DNA of 64,000 nt from Yponomeuta sedellus (GCA_934045075.1 OW203723.1:2000577-2064576), one strand, 5' to 3'. Numbered from the stretch's first letter, positions 40,922 through 52,079 are shown. Program-made: numbers and translations. The notes: generated by a model not told the origin, from the sequence alone.

Positions 40922-42024
40922 TTATCTATTTAATTGATCTATTAATTTATTTCTTCTATAAGTTTTTGTAAGTCACAAACCCTTCGTCTGGCCGTATCGA
41001 TGGAAGGCCATCGGCATCGTGATGAAAAGATTTGTCAATCAGCGTAAGGGACTAGCTGATCGTGGCCCAGGGTTGACACACACAAGCCCTTATTGGGGTG
41101 TTCAGGAATTGCTCACGTTTAGTTAATTGTACATTATTGCAGACAAAAAACATAAAAAGAAATATGATTAAAGAATATACATGTACAAAGGCAAGCTTAT
41201 CTCTTTGACAGATTTCTTCCAGCAAACCCTGGGGAAAAACCAATTTTGAAGAGCAACGTGTCAAAACGGGAATAGAACCAATTGTCTGCATCCACCATTA
41301 TCCAGTTAGATCCCTGAGTCGCCACGGTTCCTTGGAAGGGCTTCATTACATCTGTTCCATCGTAATTTTTACTTTGAACCTTCTTTTTTTAGACGCCTTA
41401 ATTGAATATACTACTTGTGAAGAGCCATATTTTTAAGCCCTCGTTGGCCTCTCACTTAATTATTGGGCGTTTTAATTGCTCTTCTACTAAATTGGACGGT
41501 CTATGCTCTTGGCAGAGATGATGCCAAAAATAGTATTAGTTTTAAATTCAGTTTTAACCTTAAAAAATTAGAAGGTTCGCGATTCGTCTATAGATAGCTT
41601 CGGAAAATTGAACGAGTTTTAACAAAAGGTTTTTAAAGTGAGAAAAAGGTTTAAGAATAAGGTTTTTAAACTAAGAAACGTGGCAAATATAAAAAAAAAA
41701 CAGGAAACTAAAATGTAATCGTAAATATGATATTTTAATCGTGTAATCTGTGTTATTTAAAACAGTATAAATTTCTTCAACTTCTTGGTTTGGCACTACC
41801 ACCATCTGTTTTCGTCGTCTGGTTGGCTATAATGAAATACTAGAAGTCTTGTCTTCAAGCGAAATAAGACACAACAATCACTAAATAATACTAAGACCGC
41901 CTATTCTACAATAGGTATTTTGTACTTACTTTGCGCATTATGTTATGTGTATTGTATCTTCAAATAAATGTCTCTCTCTCTCAATATTTTTTTTAATAAA
42001 AATTGCACCTATTCATATAAAAAA
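40922..42024. other. Mostly unassigned; LINE 3'-like end at 41880-41990
   Basis: AAGACCGCCTATTCTACAAT and ATAAATGTCTCTCTCTCTC resemble a LINE 3'UTR with a TC tail. At 41190-41235 TTATCTCTTTGACAGATTTC resembles another such end in reverse. The remainder is unrecognised. Confidence 0.45.
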
Positions 42025-42681
42025 ATGAATGAATGAATGAGTGAGTGAGTGAGTGAGTGAGTGAGTGAGTGAGTGAGTGAGTGAGTGAGTGAGTGAGTGA
42101 GTGAGTGAGTGAGTGAGTGAGTGAGTGAGTGAGTGAGTGAGTGAGTGAGTGAGTGAGTGAGTGAGTGAGTGAGTGAGTGAGTGAGTGAGTGAGTGAGTGA
42201 GTGAGTGAGTGAGTGAGTGAGTGAGTGAGTGAGTGAGTGAGTGAGTGAGTGAGTGAGTGGGTGGGTGGGTGGGTGGGTGGGTGGGTGGGTGGGTGGGTGG
42301 GTGAGTGAGTGAGTGAGTGAGTGAGTGAGTGAGTGAGTGAGTGAGTGAGTGAGTGAGTGAATGAATGAATGAATGAATGAATGAATGAATGAATGAATGA
42401 ATGAATGAATGAATGAATGAATGAATGAATGAATGAATGAATGAATGAATGAATGAATGAATGAATGAATGAATGAATGAATTAATTAATTAATGAATGA
42501 ATGAATGAATGAATGAATGAATGAATGAATGAATGAACGAACGAACGAACGAACGAACGAACGAACGAACGAACGAACGAACGAACGAACGAACGAACGA
42601 ACGAACGAACGAACGAACGAACGAACGAACGAACGAACGAACGAACGAATGAATGAATGAATTCAACAAACAAACAAACAA
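42025..42681. repeat. Compound tetranucleotide microsatellite, 650 bp
   Basis: Blocks in order: GAAT, GAGT (about 42040-42259), GGGT (to about 42302), GAGT, GAAT (42359-42480), TAAT, GAAT, GAAC (42537-42647), GAAT, then AAAC. Each block differs from its neighbour by one or two bases in the 4-mer, so the variants expanded in place. Confidence 0.98.
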
Positions 42682-42715
42682 ATAATATCAAATTACCAAG
42701 TTTTGTCAGAACCTC

Positions 42716-42778
42716 ATGCGTGGGCTACCTGTAACACCCACCTTAAGCCGAGGTGTGTGTTACAGGTAGCCCACGCAT
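42716..42778. repeat. Perfect 22-bp inverted repeat
   Basis: ATGCGTGGGCTACCTGTAAC plus AC at 42716-42737 pairs exactly with 42757-42778; the loop is 19 nt. It lies at the start of an RTE2 tail. Confidence 0.85.
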
Positions 42779-42912
42779 AAACTTACGCCAGTATCCTAAA
42801 GGGGCACGCAAAGACAGGAGTTCACCACTTGCCACGATACTGACATATCTCATTCCCTTCATCAACATTCTTTAGTCATTGCATGTGCACGCACGCCTGT
42901 TTCGGGTACTTT
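42779..42912 (-). mobile_element. RTE2 LINE 3' end
   Basis: AACTTACGCCAGTATCCTAA to ACGCACGCCTGTTTCGGGTA, a diverged reverse copy of the RTE2 terminus. Confidence 0.7.
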
Positions 42913-44221
42913 CGAATGCCCAAATTCATCCATAATCTCCGTTCCTCCAAATTACGCACTCTCGCCGTTCTCATTTACTGGAACAATCAAATGGATCCAA
43001 GCCATTAAAGCTACCACAAATTGGCTACCTTTGAAATCGAAACCACTCACTCAAATCGAATAGCAGCGCAATGCACTATAGAGGACATCCTTTTACGTTC
43101 AGCAAATTTTGGCAGGTAGGTTGCAGTTACAACTACACATTCTATCTATTCGGATATTCTCCCGCTAAAAATGTAGATTTGCAAATTGCAGAGCTCTCAT
43201 TTGGGCCTGGAATAATGTAGAGTGTGCACAATGATATTCGTTAAATTTGCATTTCAGAATAATTTGCCTAATCCCCGCCCTAATTACGCGATTCCAATGG
43301 AGATCGTTGCGCGGACACATAGCTACGGACGTGCAAAGGTGCGTTTTGAAACTAATGATTTCGCATATCTTTCAAACGTGATAAGCAAACACGCGATAGT
43401 TGGGTTAGAGGTAGTTGTGAATTGAAAGACAATGCAGTGACTGGCATGGATGAACGAATGTTGCGTTGGTTGGGATGTATTATCGAGAAGGAGGAACCTT
43501 ATTATTATGAAGGGTTTATAACCCTTGATAATATACAGAAACAGTAGCGTTTTTGCTATTGCATTTTCTTGCAGACATTGCCAGAAACATTTAATACTAT
43601 AATTCCTATTATAAGCTTGAGTATTTGCATGTTACGAGTAGTTTGTAAGTTAACGGTCGTATAGTTAATCGTTAAAATTGTTAGAATTTGAATACTAATG
43701 TAATTTAACGTTGTATTGGACGTAGTGTTATGGTAAATAAATAAAATATTTCTTAGTCTCTTAAACTACTATCAAAAAGATCGCAAGCACATGCGGATGT
43801 TGGATAGGTTTCACCTTATTTATTTTATTTTTTTATTTTTATGTAAGGTGAAGAAACAGATACAAGTACAGATAAAATTTAACAACAAACGGATATAAAT
43901 AGACATAAAGTAGGTACTGCATCCTTAGACCTTCACACTGAGAAGTAATGTTATATTAATAATAAAAAAGTGGCGCTAAAACAATAGATACTGTAAATTA
44001 GTGTTACCTAGCAAAAGATGCTTTCCTCTACAACTTAGTTTGAACTAAAGTGAGCTTACAAATTCCTTTTAATTGATTTATACACAAAAAAAGGCGAAAT
44101 AATTGTGACAAATTACATGTTACGTTGGAGGACAAGATACCACTAAAGTATAGTGAGTACTTAAGGTTCCCATTGATACGTGACATTTATACTACTTATG
44201 AATGTCTTAAATTTTTAATAT
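42913..44221. other. Mostly unassigned; RTE2 scrap at 43421-43498
   Basis: AAAGACAATGCAGTGACTGG, ATGAACGAATGTTGCGTTGG translates RKDNAVTGMDERMLRWLG, the RTE2 C-terminal motif, but is cut after about 25 residues. No other feature recognised. Confidence 0.45.
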
Positions 44222-44800
44222 AAAATGGTCCGATCGCATTCGTAACACAGAGGTACTGCGCCGGGCTTAAGTTGGCAGCATTGAATCCTATCTGATGAGG
44301 CGGCAACTGCGCTGGTGCGGCCACGTTTCCCGCATGCCTGACGAGAGACTGGCAAAGCGTGTATTTTATTCGGAGCTCCGAAAAGGCAAGCGCAAACGAG
44401 GTGGCCAGTTTCTCCGATATAAGGACGTGCTGAAGAGGCACATGAAGAGCTGCAATATGGATCCAAGCAACTGGGAGGAATGCGCTGCTGAGAGACCTGC
44501 GTGGAGATACCTAGTGCAAACAAGTATCTTCACTTTTGAAGAAAAGAGACGAACTGATCTCGACGCTAAGCGGGATCACGTAAAAGCCCGACCACCTGCG
44601 GCAATACATTATAATTATGTCAACGAAATTTTAAAATGTGGCACATGCGGACGTACGTTTACTGCAAAAATTGCAGTAAACGTACGTCCGTAAGTCACAC
44701 TCGGGCACATCAACGAAGGCTGGTGGTCCCACAACATACAGTCGCCGTAGCCGGATCAGCACGAACGACATCATCATCATCATAATCATCAAAATGATGA
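44222..44800 (+). pseudogene. Non-LTR polyprotein C-terminus with zinc-knuckle end
   Basis: The plus strand reads KWSDRIRNTEVLRRA, stop, [60 protein letters not shown], and ends [11 protein letters not shown]. The W.DRI.N.EVL and RRRQLRW.GHV motifs with a terminal CxxCGRxF finger are typical of a separate LINE group from RTE1, RTE2 and Jockey here. Beyond the finger, a 20-bp perfect palindrome replaces the expected sequence. The tail is ATC repeats at 44770. Confidence 0.85.
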
Positions 44801-44829
44801 AGGAATAACTCCTGCGTTATGCTCACAAA

Positions 44830-44965
44830 CGAGTAGATAGATAAAAAAAAAATTCTTTATTGTACACGCAAACTACCGTAACAGAAATTATTTAAAAATA
44901 TAGTACAATTGGCGTCCGTATTACTAAAAGCGATTTCTTCCAGGCAACCGTAGTGCTGGTGGTCT
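44830..44965 (-). mobile_element. LINE 3'UTR-like end
   Basis: ATTCTTTATTGTACACGCAA, AGTACAATTGGCGTCCGTAT and AAGCGATTTCTTCCAGGCAA are the reverse of the end type at 11560-11620. Confidence 0.55.
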
Positions 44966-45065
44966 GTCTGACCGCAGCATAAATTTTTCCTCACTTTTGT
45001 AAGAAAATTAACTAATATTATCGACTTTTAAAGTTATTAATTTATCAATCGTGAAATTTACATAT

Positions 45066-45340
45066 ATAAAACACAGAGGGTCCTTATATAATGTAGGCAA
45101 GGAATAAGACTGGATTTTTTGAAATTCCATCCCTAAGGGGGCGAAAAGGGTTGCCAAAGTTTGTATAGAAGGTATAAAGAATGTTGTCTAATTTTCTTGT
45201 AACTTGCAATAAATACTCTTCAATACAATTGATTGAACACGTGTTTCGCCGTTTTTTTAAGTTTAACCCTTAAGGGAGTAGACGGGGTTGCAAAAAACTA
45301 AAGTCGACGCGGACGGAGTCGCGGGCAAAAGCTAGTCTAT
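45066..45340 (-). repeat. Repeat G, reverse copy
   Basis: AACACAGAGGGTCCTTATAT to GACGGAGTCGCGGGCAAAAG, CTAGT. The reverse complement begins ACTAGCTTTTGCCCGCGACT, the hallmark of a very common lepidopteran LINE 3' end. Confidence 0.7.
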
Positions 45341-45387
45341 TATAAAGGCTCTAATGGATTAAGTTTGGGATGACTTTATGACTATGA

Positions 45388-45853
45388 CTGATGGTCAGAG
45401 TGGAGTTTTTTTATCGCTGCCCTTTTCTTTCCTATGTAGGGTCTACATAGGGTCCGAAGGCAGCGGCTATCATGGTAAATTGACATTGAGACAACCGAAT
45501 GTAAATTCTTTACTTGAATAAAAATTATTGATCTCTGATTTCCGAACCAGTACAGATGTAAAAATATTTGGAATTTTCTTCTGCTCTAGTTGATTAATTT
45601 GTATTCAGCCGTTGATCGCTGAAAAAACATTATTTTGGTGATCGTTTAACCCGGAGAAGGCAGCGGCTATTATGGTAAATTGACATTGAGACAACCGAAT
45701 ATAAATTCTTTACTTGAATAAAAATTATTGATCTCTGATTTCCGAACCCAGTACAGATGTAAAAATATTTGGAATTTTCTTCTGCTCTAGTTGATAAATT
45801 TGTATTCAGCCATTGATCGCTGACAAAACATTATTATTTTGGCGATCGTTTAA
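45388..45853 (+). repeat. Repeat D copy with ~201-bp tandem duplication
   Basis: GATGGTCAGAGTGGAGTTTT starts the first copy. The block AGGCAGCGGCTATCATGGTA to TTTGGTGATCGTTTAA is repeated once, 201 bp downstream, with a handful of changes. Confidence 0.88.
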
Positions 45854-45990
45854 ATGAGAACCCGGAGTAGGCGTGCATGCGTGCAAAGACTAATGAACTT
45901 TGAATTGTGGCAAGCGACAGTCCGTCTATACACCTCTGCGATGCAGCATAACTTCAAGCCTGTATACCAGAGGCCCTACACTTTTGGGAT
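45854..45990 (+). mobile_element. RTE2 C-terminal scrap
   Basis: Translates RTRSRRACVQRLMNFELWQA, matching TRNRRACMQRLMNVDEAK of RTE2 with an internal loss, then a partial VYQRPYTFGIQ tail copy. Confidence 0.65.
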
Positions 45991-46168
45991 ACAGGTTCGT
46001 TTAAACGATGTCCATCGACATTCTTTACCTAGGCTTACGTAATTGCGCTGCAGTTAGCAATGTAATGATGTGACTTCCACGTCGGACACCCCGTTTGTCA
46101 CTGCCGAAGTAGAAACAGTCACTCTGGGATGGCTCTAGTGGGCGTCGGCTGTATTTGTAGTCAAATTG

Positions 46169-46378
46169 AAGCAATTTAATGCACTAACGCGTGCTAAGGA
46201 CAATTTTTAAAAACCTATTAGAGGCTAGTAATACAGAGAGTTTTCTTAGGAGGTTCGAAATTTCACTGATGTTAGTCGCCCATTAGCTCAGTTGAGAGAG
46301 CGGTGGCATAGTTAGCCAGAGGTCGCGGGTTTGAGCATGGGTGGAATTTTTAGCCTCTAAATAGGTTTTAAAAATGAA
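46169..46378. mobile_element. SINE-A inverted unit, degenerate TSD
   Basis: AGTCAAATTG (46159-46168) and AGTCAATTTG (46379-46388). The left part is a reversed tail (TTAATGCACTAACGCGTGCT), the right a forward head, tRNA-like part with the same T-arm deletion as 29512, and tail. Confidence 0.82.
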
Positions 46379-46549
46379 AGTCAATTTGTGCGTTGTTATC
46401 GGAGTTGTAGAACACCGGAGGTGGTCTTGGGTTCGATACATGTAACAGTGTTTTTGTTTCCTAAGTTTCGTACATTTGTGCAGTTATAGTACTCGCAGCA
46501 ACACTACTGGCTAAGTGTGAAGGAAAACGTTGTGAGGAAATGCATTTCT
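46379..46549 (+). mobile_element. Second SINE of the composite
   Basis: GGAGTTGTAGAACACCGGAG, GGGTTCGATACATG and GTGTGAAGGAAAACGTTGTG, equivalent to 29690-29850. Confidence 0.65.
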
Positions 46550-47130
46550 AATTTTAGGTGCAAAGGAATTTTGTTTTATTTTTTTAAGAATTGTCCTACC
46601 CTTTTGATGGCTCAAACTTTCTGGTTTCTACCTTGTGTCGTATCTCTAATTTTAGGTGCAGAGTAAATAAGCATTATTTTTTAAGCGTTGTCTTACCCTT
46701 TTGTTGGCACAAACATTCTGGTTTCTACCATGTGTCGTCTCTCTAATTTTAGGTGCAAAGAAAATAAACAATATATTTTTTTAAAAATGTCCTGTCCCTT
46801 TTGTTGGCGGAAACTTTCTGGTTTCCACCATGTGTCGTCTCTCTAATTTAAGGTCCAGAGGATTTTTTTTTTAAGAATTCTCCTACCCTTGTGTTGGCAC
46901 AAACTTTCTGGTTTCTACCATGTGTCGTCTCTCTAATTTTAGGTGCAGAGAAAATAAACATATTTTTTAAAAATTGTCCCTTCCCTTTTGTTGGCGGAAA
47001 CTTTCTGGTTTCTACCATGTGTCGTCTCTCTAATTTTAGGTGCAGACGAAAAAATTTTTTTTTTAAGAATTGTCCTACCCTTTGTTGGCACAAACTTTCT
47101 GGTTTCTACCATGTGTCGTCTCTGTGCTAT
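46550..47130. repeat. Minisatellite, six units of 87-100 bp
   Basis: Units are marked by CTGGTTTCTACCATGTGTCG at 46621, 46718, 46818, 46918, 47005 and 47099. Each has CTCTCTAATTTTAGGTGCAG, which resembles a splice acceptor by chance, and a T-rich run of variable length. Reading frames across it are repeat artefacts. It ends with CAGACGGACAGACATGC and an inverted GGATTCC/GGAATCC. Confidence 0.92.
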
Positions 47131-47310
47131 GCAACGGACAGATAGCCAGGCAGACGGACAGACATGCCACAAGTAAAAGGATTCCTTGTTGACTACGGAA
47201 TCCTAAAAATCAGTTTCTATTGAGATTGACGAGCACTTCGCAGCTGAGTAGCAGTTTAGTTACTAGCTTCATATATTGTATACGCTAAAACTAAGAATGC
47301 CTTTTGATAT
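47131..47310. other. Spacer
   Basis: Nothing recognised. Confidence 0.3.
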
Positions 47311-47673
47311 GATATCAACCCTTTTTATGTCCCCACTGCTGGGGTACGGGTCTTTTCCTGTATCCCAGGAAAGTTAGGCCGTCACGGGGAACAAGTCCGG
47401 GTTTATGGAGGATTGAAAGACAGTGGCGGGCCTTATTGTCAAAAGTTATCAAGCCACCCATAAGGCCTCGGTCATGGCTTAACAACTGCCATTAAATGAA
47501 AGACAGAACCAACGGCTTAGCAAGCCTTGCGAAGCACGGAAGCGCTCGAAAAAAATGCCACTAGCGTTAGTCATGGGATGGTCACCCATCCAGCACCTGA
47601 CCGCGCCTGTTGTTGCTTAAGCAAGTAATTGATTCCGTCAGTATCAATCAGTGCCACTGGGCCACGAGCGCTT
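47311..47673 (-). mobile_element. 5S-rRNA-derived SINE, copy 11
   Basis: ATATCAACCCTTTTTATGTC to GCCACTGGGCCACGAGCGCT. The 5S-like words reversed (GGTCACCCATCCAGCACCTG, ACCGCGCCTGTTGTTGCTTA) are clear. A small insertion sits near GTAATTGATTCCGTCAGTAT. Confidence 0.87.
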
Positions 47674-47738
47674 CAAAAAAGCCGAGTGCCTTTTAATGTT
47701 TTTTATTGTCTAGTGCCTACAAAAACAAATATTTAGTT

Positions 47739-48300
47739 TAAAAACCTATTTAGAGGCTAAAAATTTCACCCATGCCGGGATTCGAACCCGCAACCTCTGG
47801 CTATCCGTACCAGCGCTCTACCAATTGAGCCAATGGGCGACTCACGGCATCAGTGAAATTTCGAACCTCTTTACAATATTCTCTGTATTACGTACAGGCA
47901 GCGACATCTGACTTAAGCAAATTGCATTACTTACAGCCCCGACTACCTACTTTGCAGTTAGGTTTAACATCGGAACGATATCACTGTACCCACATGATTA
48001 CACTTTTTTTTTTTTTTTAATGCACTAACCCGTGCTAAGGAACAAATTTAAAAACCTATTTAGAGGCTAAAAATTTCACCCATGCCGGGATTCGAACCCG
48101 CAACCTCTGGCTATCCGTACCAGCGCTCTACCAATTGAGCCAATGGGCGACTCACGGCATCAGTGAAATTTCGAACCTCTTTACAATATTCTCTGTATTA
48201 CGTACAGGCATACAGAGAATATACGTATTTTTAGCCTCTAAATAGGTTTTTAAATTTGTTCCTTAGCACGGGTTAGTGCATTAAAAAAAAAAAAAAGTGT
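47739..48300. mobile_element. SINE-A three-part composite, perfect 12-bp TSD
   Basis: AAATATTTAGTT at 47727-47738 and 48301-48312. Inside: a reverse full unit, a second reverse unit with its T-rich tail end, then a forward tail starting from TACAGAGAATATACG and ending GGGTTAGTGCATTAAAAAAA. One TSD frames all three, so a multimeric and folded-back cDNA seems to have been integrated at once. Confidence 0.93.
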
Positions 48301-48332
48301 AAATATTTAGTTACCAACTTAACCTTAATAAT

Positions 48333-48574
48333 GACGGCCTCGGTGGCGCAGCGGTTTGGCACGCTGACTGTACAACCGAAGGTCTCGGGTTCAATCCCTG
48401 GCCGAGTCAAACTGGGAAACGAACTTTTCTAGTTTGTCTCGGGTCTTGGATGTTATCTATCTAGTTATTGTATTAAATCTATCGTCGAGTTAGCACCTAT
48501 AACACAAGTCATTTAGTTGTACTTAGTATGGCGCTAACGAGATCTGCGTAATATGTCCATGAGTATTTATTTAT
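48333..48574 (+). mobile_element. SINE-B copy
   Basis: GACGGCCTCGGTGGCGCAGC (A box), GGTCTCGGGTTCAATCCC (B box), then AGTTTGTCTCGGGTCTTGGA and the 3' part to GTCCATGAGTATTTATT. About 240 bp, full length. Confidence 0.87.
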
Positions 48575-48960
48575 TACTAGCTATTGCCCGCGACCCGTTC
48601 GCGTGGACTTTTTTTTAACCCCGTTCCTTCTCATTAGGCTAGAATTTAGAAAACAGCGCAACACGTGTTCTATCAATTGTGTTTAAGAGTATTTTATTTT
48701 AAGTTTCAAGAAAATTATACAACACTCGTTATACCTCCCATACAAATTTTGGCAACCCTTCTTGCCCTTTTAGGGGTTGAATTTAAAAAAAATGTGGTCT
48801 CACTCCTTGCCTATATTATATAAAGACTCTGTGTGCAGAATTTCCGCTTCCTATGTCCAACGGCTTGGGCTGGGCGTTGATGAGTGAGTCGGTCAGTCAG
48901 GACTTTGAAAGATTTGCGCTTACCAACACATTCAGGTATTCATTTTTATATTATAGATTA
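48575..48960 (+). repeat. Repeat G copy
   Basis: ACTAGCTATTGCCCGCGACC to GATTTGCGCTTACCAACACA and TTTATATTATAGATTA. Inserted directly after SINE-B. Longer than the reverse copy at 45066. Confidence 0.7.
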
Positions 48961-49167
48961 TTATTTATAATTTAACTTTAGTGGGGAGTCCTTCCGAGAG
49001 TGTGTATAATTGGTTCTAATGTAATACAGATTCACATACATCACACACAACTCCGAGTGAGTTTATTAAGCCTCTGTGAATGCGTCACCTTAAGTGACTT
49101 AATAGTTGAGGAAAATGCGAGTGGAAATGAAGATAGAGTTTATTGGATACCAAGCTTATGATGACAT
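48961..49167. other. Spacer
   Basis: Nothing recognised. Confidence 0.3.
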
Positions 49168-49179
49168 GATGAAGCCGAG

Positions 49180-49518
49180 TTAAAGTAGCACAGACAGCTA
49201 TGGAGCGTTCCATGTTGGGCCTTAGACTCGTAGATCGGGTTCCAAATATCATTATTCGACGTAAAACGAAGGTTGACGATGTTGGGGACCGGATCTCGAG
49301 ACTAAAGTGGAGGTGGGCGTGGACCAGAGCAGTCACAGAGTGGCGGCCGAGAGCGGGAAAGCGGTCGGTGGGCAGACCAGCGGCCCGATGGTCAGACGAT
49401 GTGGCAGAGTCAGTGGAGGGTCCTTGGATGAGGATGGCGAGATACCGTGAGGCTTGGCATAATGGGGAAAAGGCCTATACCCAGCAGTGGGCAGCGGTGG
49501 GCTGATGATGATGATGAT
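49180..49518 (+). pseudogene. RTE1-type LINE C-terminus with TSD
   Basis: GATGAAGCCGAG (49168-49179) and GATGAAGCCAAG (49519-49530) are a 12-bp TSD with one mismatch. Encodes KVAQTAMERSMLGLRLVDRV, PNIIIRRKTKVDDVGDRISR, LKWRWAWTRAVTEWRPRAGK, then YTQQWAAVG and stop, with a (GAT)n tail. A short deletion (WAGH...) joins WRWA to WTRA. Frame otherwise open. Confidence 0.9.
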
Positions 49519-49530
49519 GATGAAGCCAAG

Positions 49531-49869
49531 AAGACGGATGACATAAGTCTATAAAATATTTTCAAATACAAAACAGTGACAGTTCTTATTATAAAAAAAG
49601 TAAACACGAAGGTTTAACAAAGTGTAAGACCAAGATTAATCCAAATACGTCTGCAGCAATGATTAATTCCTTCTTATTGAGAGTGGCGTTTCTGTTGCTG
49701 AATGCGGCTTCGATTTGAGTTTTGAGATTTGAAGGGGAAGAAAATGAACTCGTTATTCTTTTGTGAGTAGTCATTCTGAGGTGATTTTGTCGTTTGTATT
49801 ATGTCGGGTATTCGGAAATGTCGTTGAAGTGGGTAGGATATGATTAAGTACACGAGTGGGTTATTATTA
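49531..49869. other. Unassigned sequence
   Basis: The frame at 49589-49774 (-) has no recognised domain. Confidence 0.3.
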
Positions 49870-50129
49870 TAGTTAGAATATTTTCGGGGCTTAATCGCGT
49901 AGTAATTTATTGCTATTTAGTCAGTGTAGTGTGTCGCAGCCCTAATAGTGCTTTGTGATGGCTGACTGAGGGTAGTCTGAAACCTCATCAGCCGAAAATG
50001 CAAACGGGTGCCAGCCGTCACGTCAGTCTTCTCGTGACCACGATGACTGTAACGTCGTCGAAACTCGAAACGTCGAGGTAAAATAGCAATAAATTACTAC
50101 GCGATTAAGCCCCAAAAATATTCTAACTA
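49870..50129. repeat. 49-bp inverted repeat flanking a 161-bp core
   Basis: TAGTTAGAATATTTTCGGGG, CTTAATCGCGTAGTAATTTA and TTGCTATTT at 49870 pair with 50081-50129 (about one mismatch). The core (GTGCCAGCCGTCACGTCAGT, GACTGTAACGTCGTCGAAAC) resembles non-coding ends of Penelope-like elements, which often carry inverted copies. Class uncertain. Confidence 0.75.
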
Positions 50130-50281
50130 TGCGTACAAGCCGCGAAAGTTTTAAATATGGGTTATTATTAACATATTCGAATCTATATACTCGTAAGCAT
50201 AACTAGTTTCAAAATTTTTGCACCGACTAGCCAACTACTTTATATTACGACCACGTACGTTTGGCCAAGTTTACATGATTA

Positions 50282-50474
50282 ATAAATATTCATGGATATA
50301 CGAGTATTACACAGATCTTGTAAGATAGATTTAACACAATAATTACATAGATAACATCCAAGACCCGAGACAAACTAGAAAAGATCGTTTCCTAGTTTTA
50401 CCCGGCCGGGGATCGAACCCGAAACCTTCGGTTTTGCAGTCTGCGTGCCAAACCGCTGCGCCACCGAGGCCGTC
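50282..50474 (-). mobile_element. SINE-B copy (reverse)
   Basis: AATAAATATTCATGGATATA to ATCGAACCCGAAACCTTCGG and TGCGCCACCGAGGCCGTC. An internal deletion relative to 48333. Confidence 0.82.
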
Positions 50475-50763
50475 AGTCGGATTTTAAAGTATTTAGACAA
50501 ATAGATGAAACATTAATATTTAACGGCACATTACTCGAAACGTGACATGATGTCGGTACATTCCTTAAACATTATACGTACAAAAGAAATACTTAGAAAA
50601 AATAAACCTGAAGCATCATAACTTCATAAGTGACAAAGTACTTTACGTTCGAGATATGCAGTCTATTACTACACTTAACCGCTTGCTAACTGTGATGTAA
50701 AACGTCAAAAGTAAACTGAAGTGGCTGAGGTATTCAGCTCCTATATTACGCACATCAATTCTA
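50475..50763. other. Spacer with SINE-E-like words
   Basis: CCGCTTGCTAACTGTGATGT at 50681 weakly resembles the SINE-E block. Nothing else. Confidence 0.3.
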
Positions 50764-51970
50764 TAATCATAATCATTTATTTATTGCATGTCATGGTAAT
50801 AAATAATACAGGTGTTAATAATATTAATAAGTAATTCTAGTTCTACATGACACCCTGTAAGGGCACTACAACTTAGCTTAAACTATATATTTACAGATAA
50901 TGTATACACTTATTTACAATTTCATTATTAATTTCCATTACATTACATTATTCCAGTACATTATTCAATCGTATTATTTCATTAAATTATTTCATTCATT
51001 TAACTTATTATTAAAATACTCACTCATTTATTGTATAATAGCTGTTATTTATTAAATATTGCGTAATCTTAGCTTTAAAAATATGTAATTTCTTTATATT
51101 TTTATATTTTCTGGCAGTTTATTATAGATTTTAGCCGCCATTGTAAGAGGGCCAGAGTTTACTAGTTCTAATTTAGATGTGACCGTAGCTAGCCGAGCCT
51201 GAGGTCTTAAACCTGTTGGGCGCGTGTGGTGCGGAAACAAGCTTCGGTAACTCCTTACAAACATGCACAATTCCAAAATGTAAATTGATGTCAGCGTGAG
51301 TATTTTATATTCTTTGAAGTAGGGTTTGCAACTTGTTCTGGAGTCAACATTAGCAAGAACTCTTATGCGTTTTTTTTTGTAAGGTAAGCAGTTGATTTGC
51401 GTCAGTGCTGTTGCCCCATAATATTATTCCATAGTGGAGCCAGGCCTGTGCGTAAGCGTAATATGCGCATATGGTTGTTTTCAAATCTGTAGTTTTTTTT
51501 AGTTCAGAAAGGGCGTAAGTAAAACTGGAAAGTTTGTTGTAAACTTTTTTGATATGATATTTCCAATTTAAGTTGGTATCAAGCGTTATACCTAATATGC
51601 TGTGTGAATCCACGATTTCTAAGGGAGTTTTATCGAATTGATATGGTAATAGGGCGTTTTTGATAGGGTCTAAATTGCATTAGTTTAGTTTTTGCTAGAT
51701 TAATTTTAAGATTATGATCGTCAAGCCAAGACACAAGTTCTTTTAGAGTGGAATTTAAAAGTACACCCATTTGTTCCTCGTTTTGGACTGAAAATACGAG
51801 AGAAATATCATCTGCGAATAATGTACATGGTGTATCTATGAGACTAGGTAGGTCATTTATATAAATGAGAAAAAGCAAGCTACCGATCACGCTGCCTTGT
51901 GGTATTGATTTGGTTAGTTTAGTTTTGTTAGATCTTTTTTTGCTTATTAATCCAGTAGCCAAGTCAAAAT
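50764..51970 (-). pseudogene. Jockey-type LINE, RT palm to 3' end
   Basis: Minus-strand pieces in order: 51962-51630 with IPQGSVIGSLLFLIYINDLP and catalytic FADD (residues 49-52), then NLKINLAKTKLM; frameshift; 51613-51350 with ILGITLDTNLNWKYHIKKVY and YGIILWGNSTDANQLLTLQK; frameshift; 51276-51094 with TMAAKIYNKLPENIK. This covers RT motifs B to C and the C-terminus. The endonuclease and RT fingers are absent. The 3' end is AATAAATGATTATGATTATA at 50764. At least two frameshifts inactivate it. Confidence 0.92.
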
Positions 51971-52079
51971 CTTCTATTTCTACGTATTGTATACTTAAAT
52001 TCTAAGCGATTGTAATCGTCTAACTCCATAAATATTACTTCGCAAACATTCTGACAGGATTTGGTGTGCATAATTAGGC

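Noticed and set aside
42025..42681. CRISPR-like array or coding repeat
   Set aside because: It is a pure tetranucleotide microsatellite with no spacers; the serine/phenylalanine repeat frames are artefacts.
46690..47176. Paired sense and antisense small proteins
   Set aside because: The frames arise from the 87-100-bp minisatellite.
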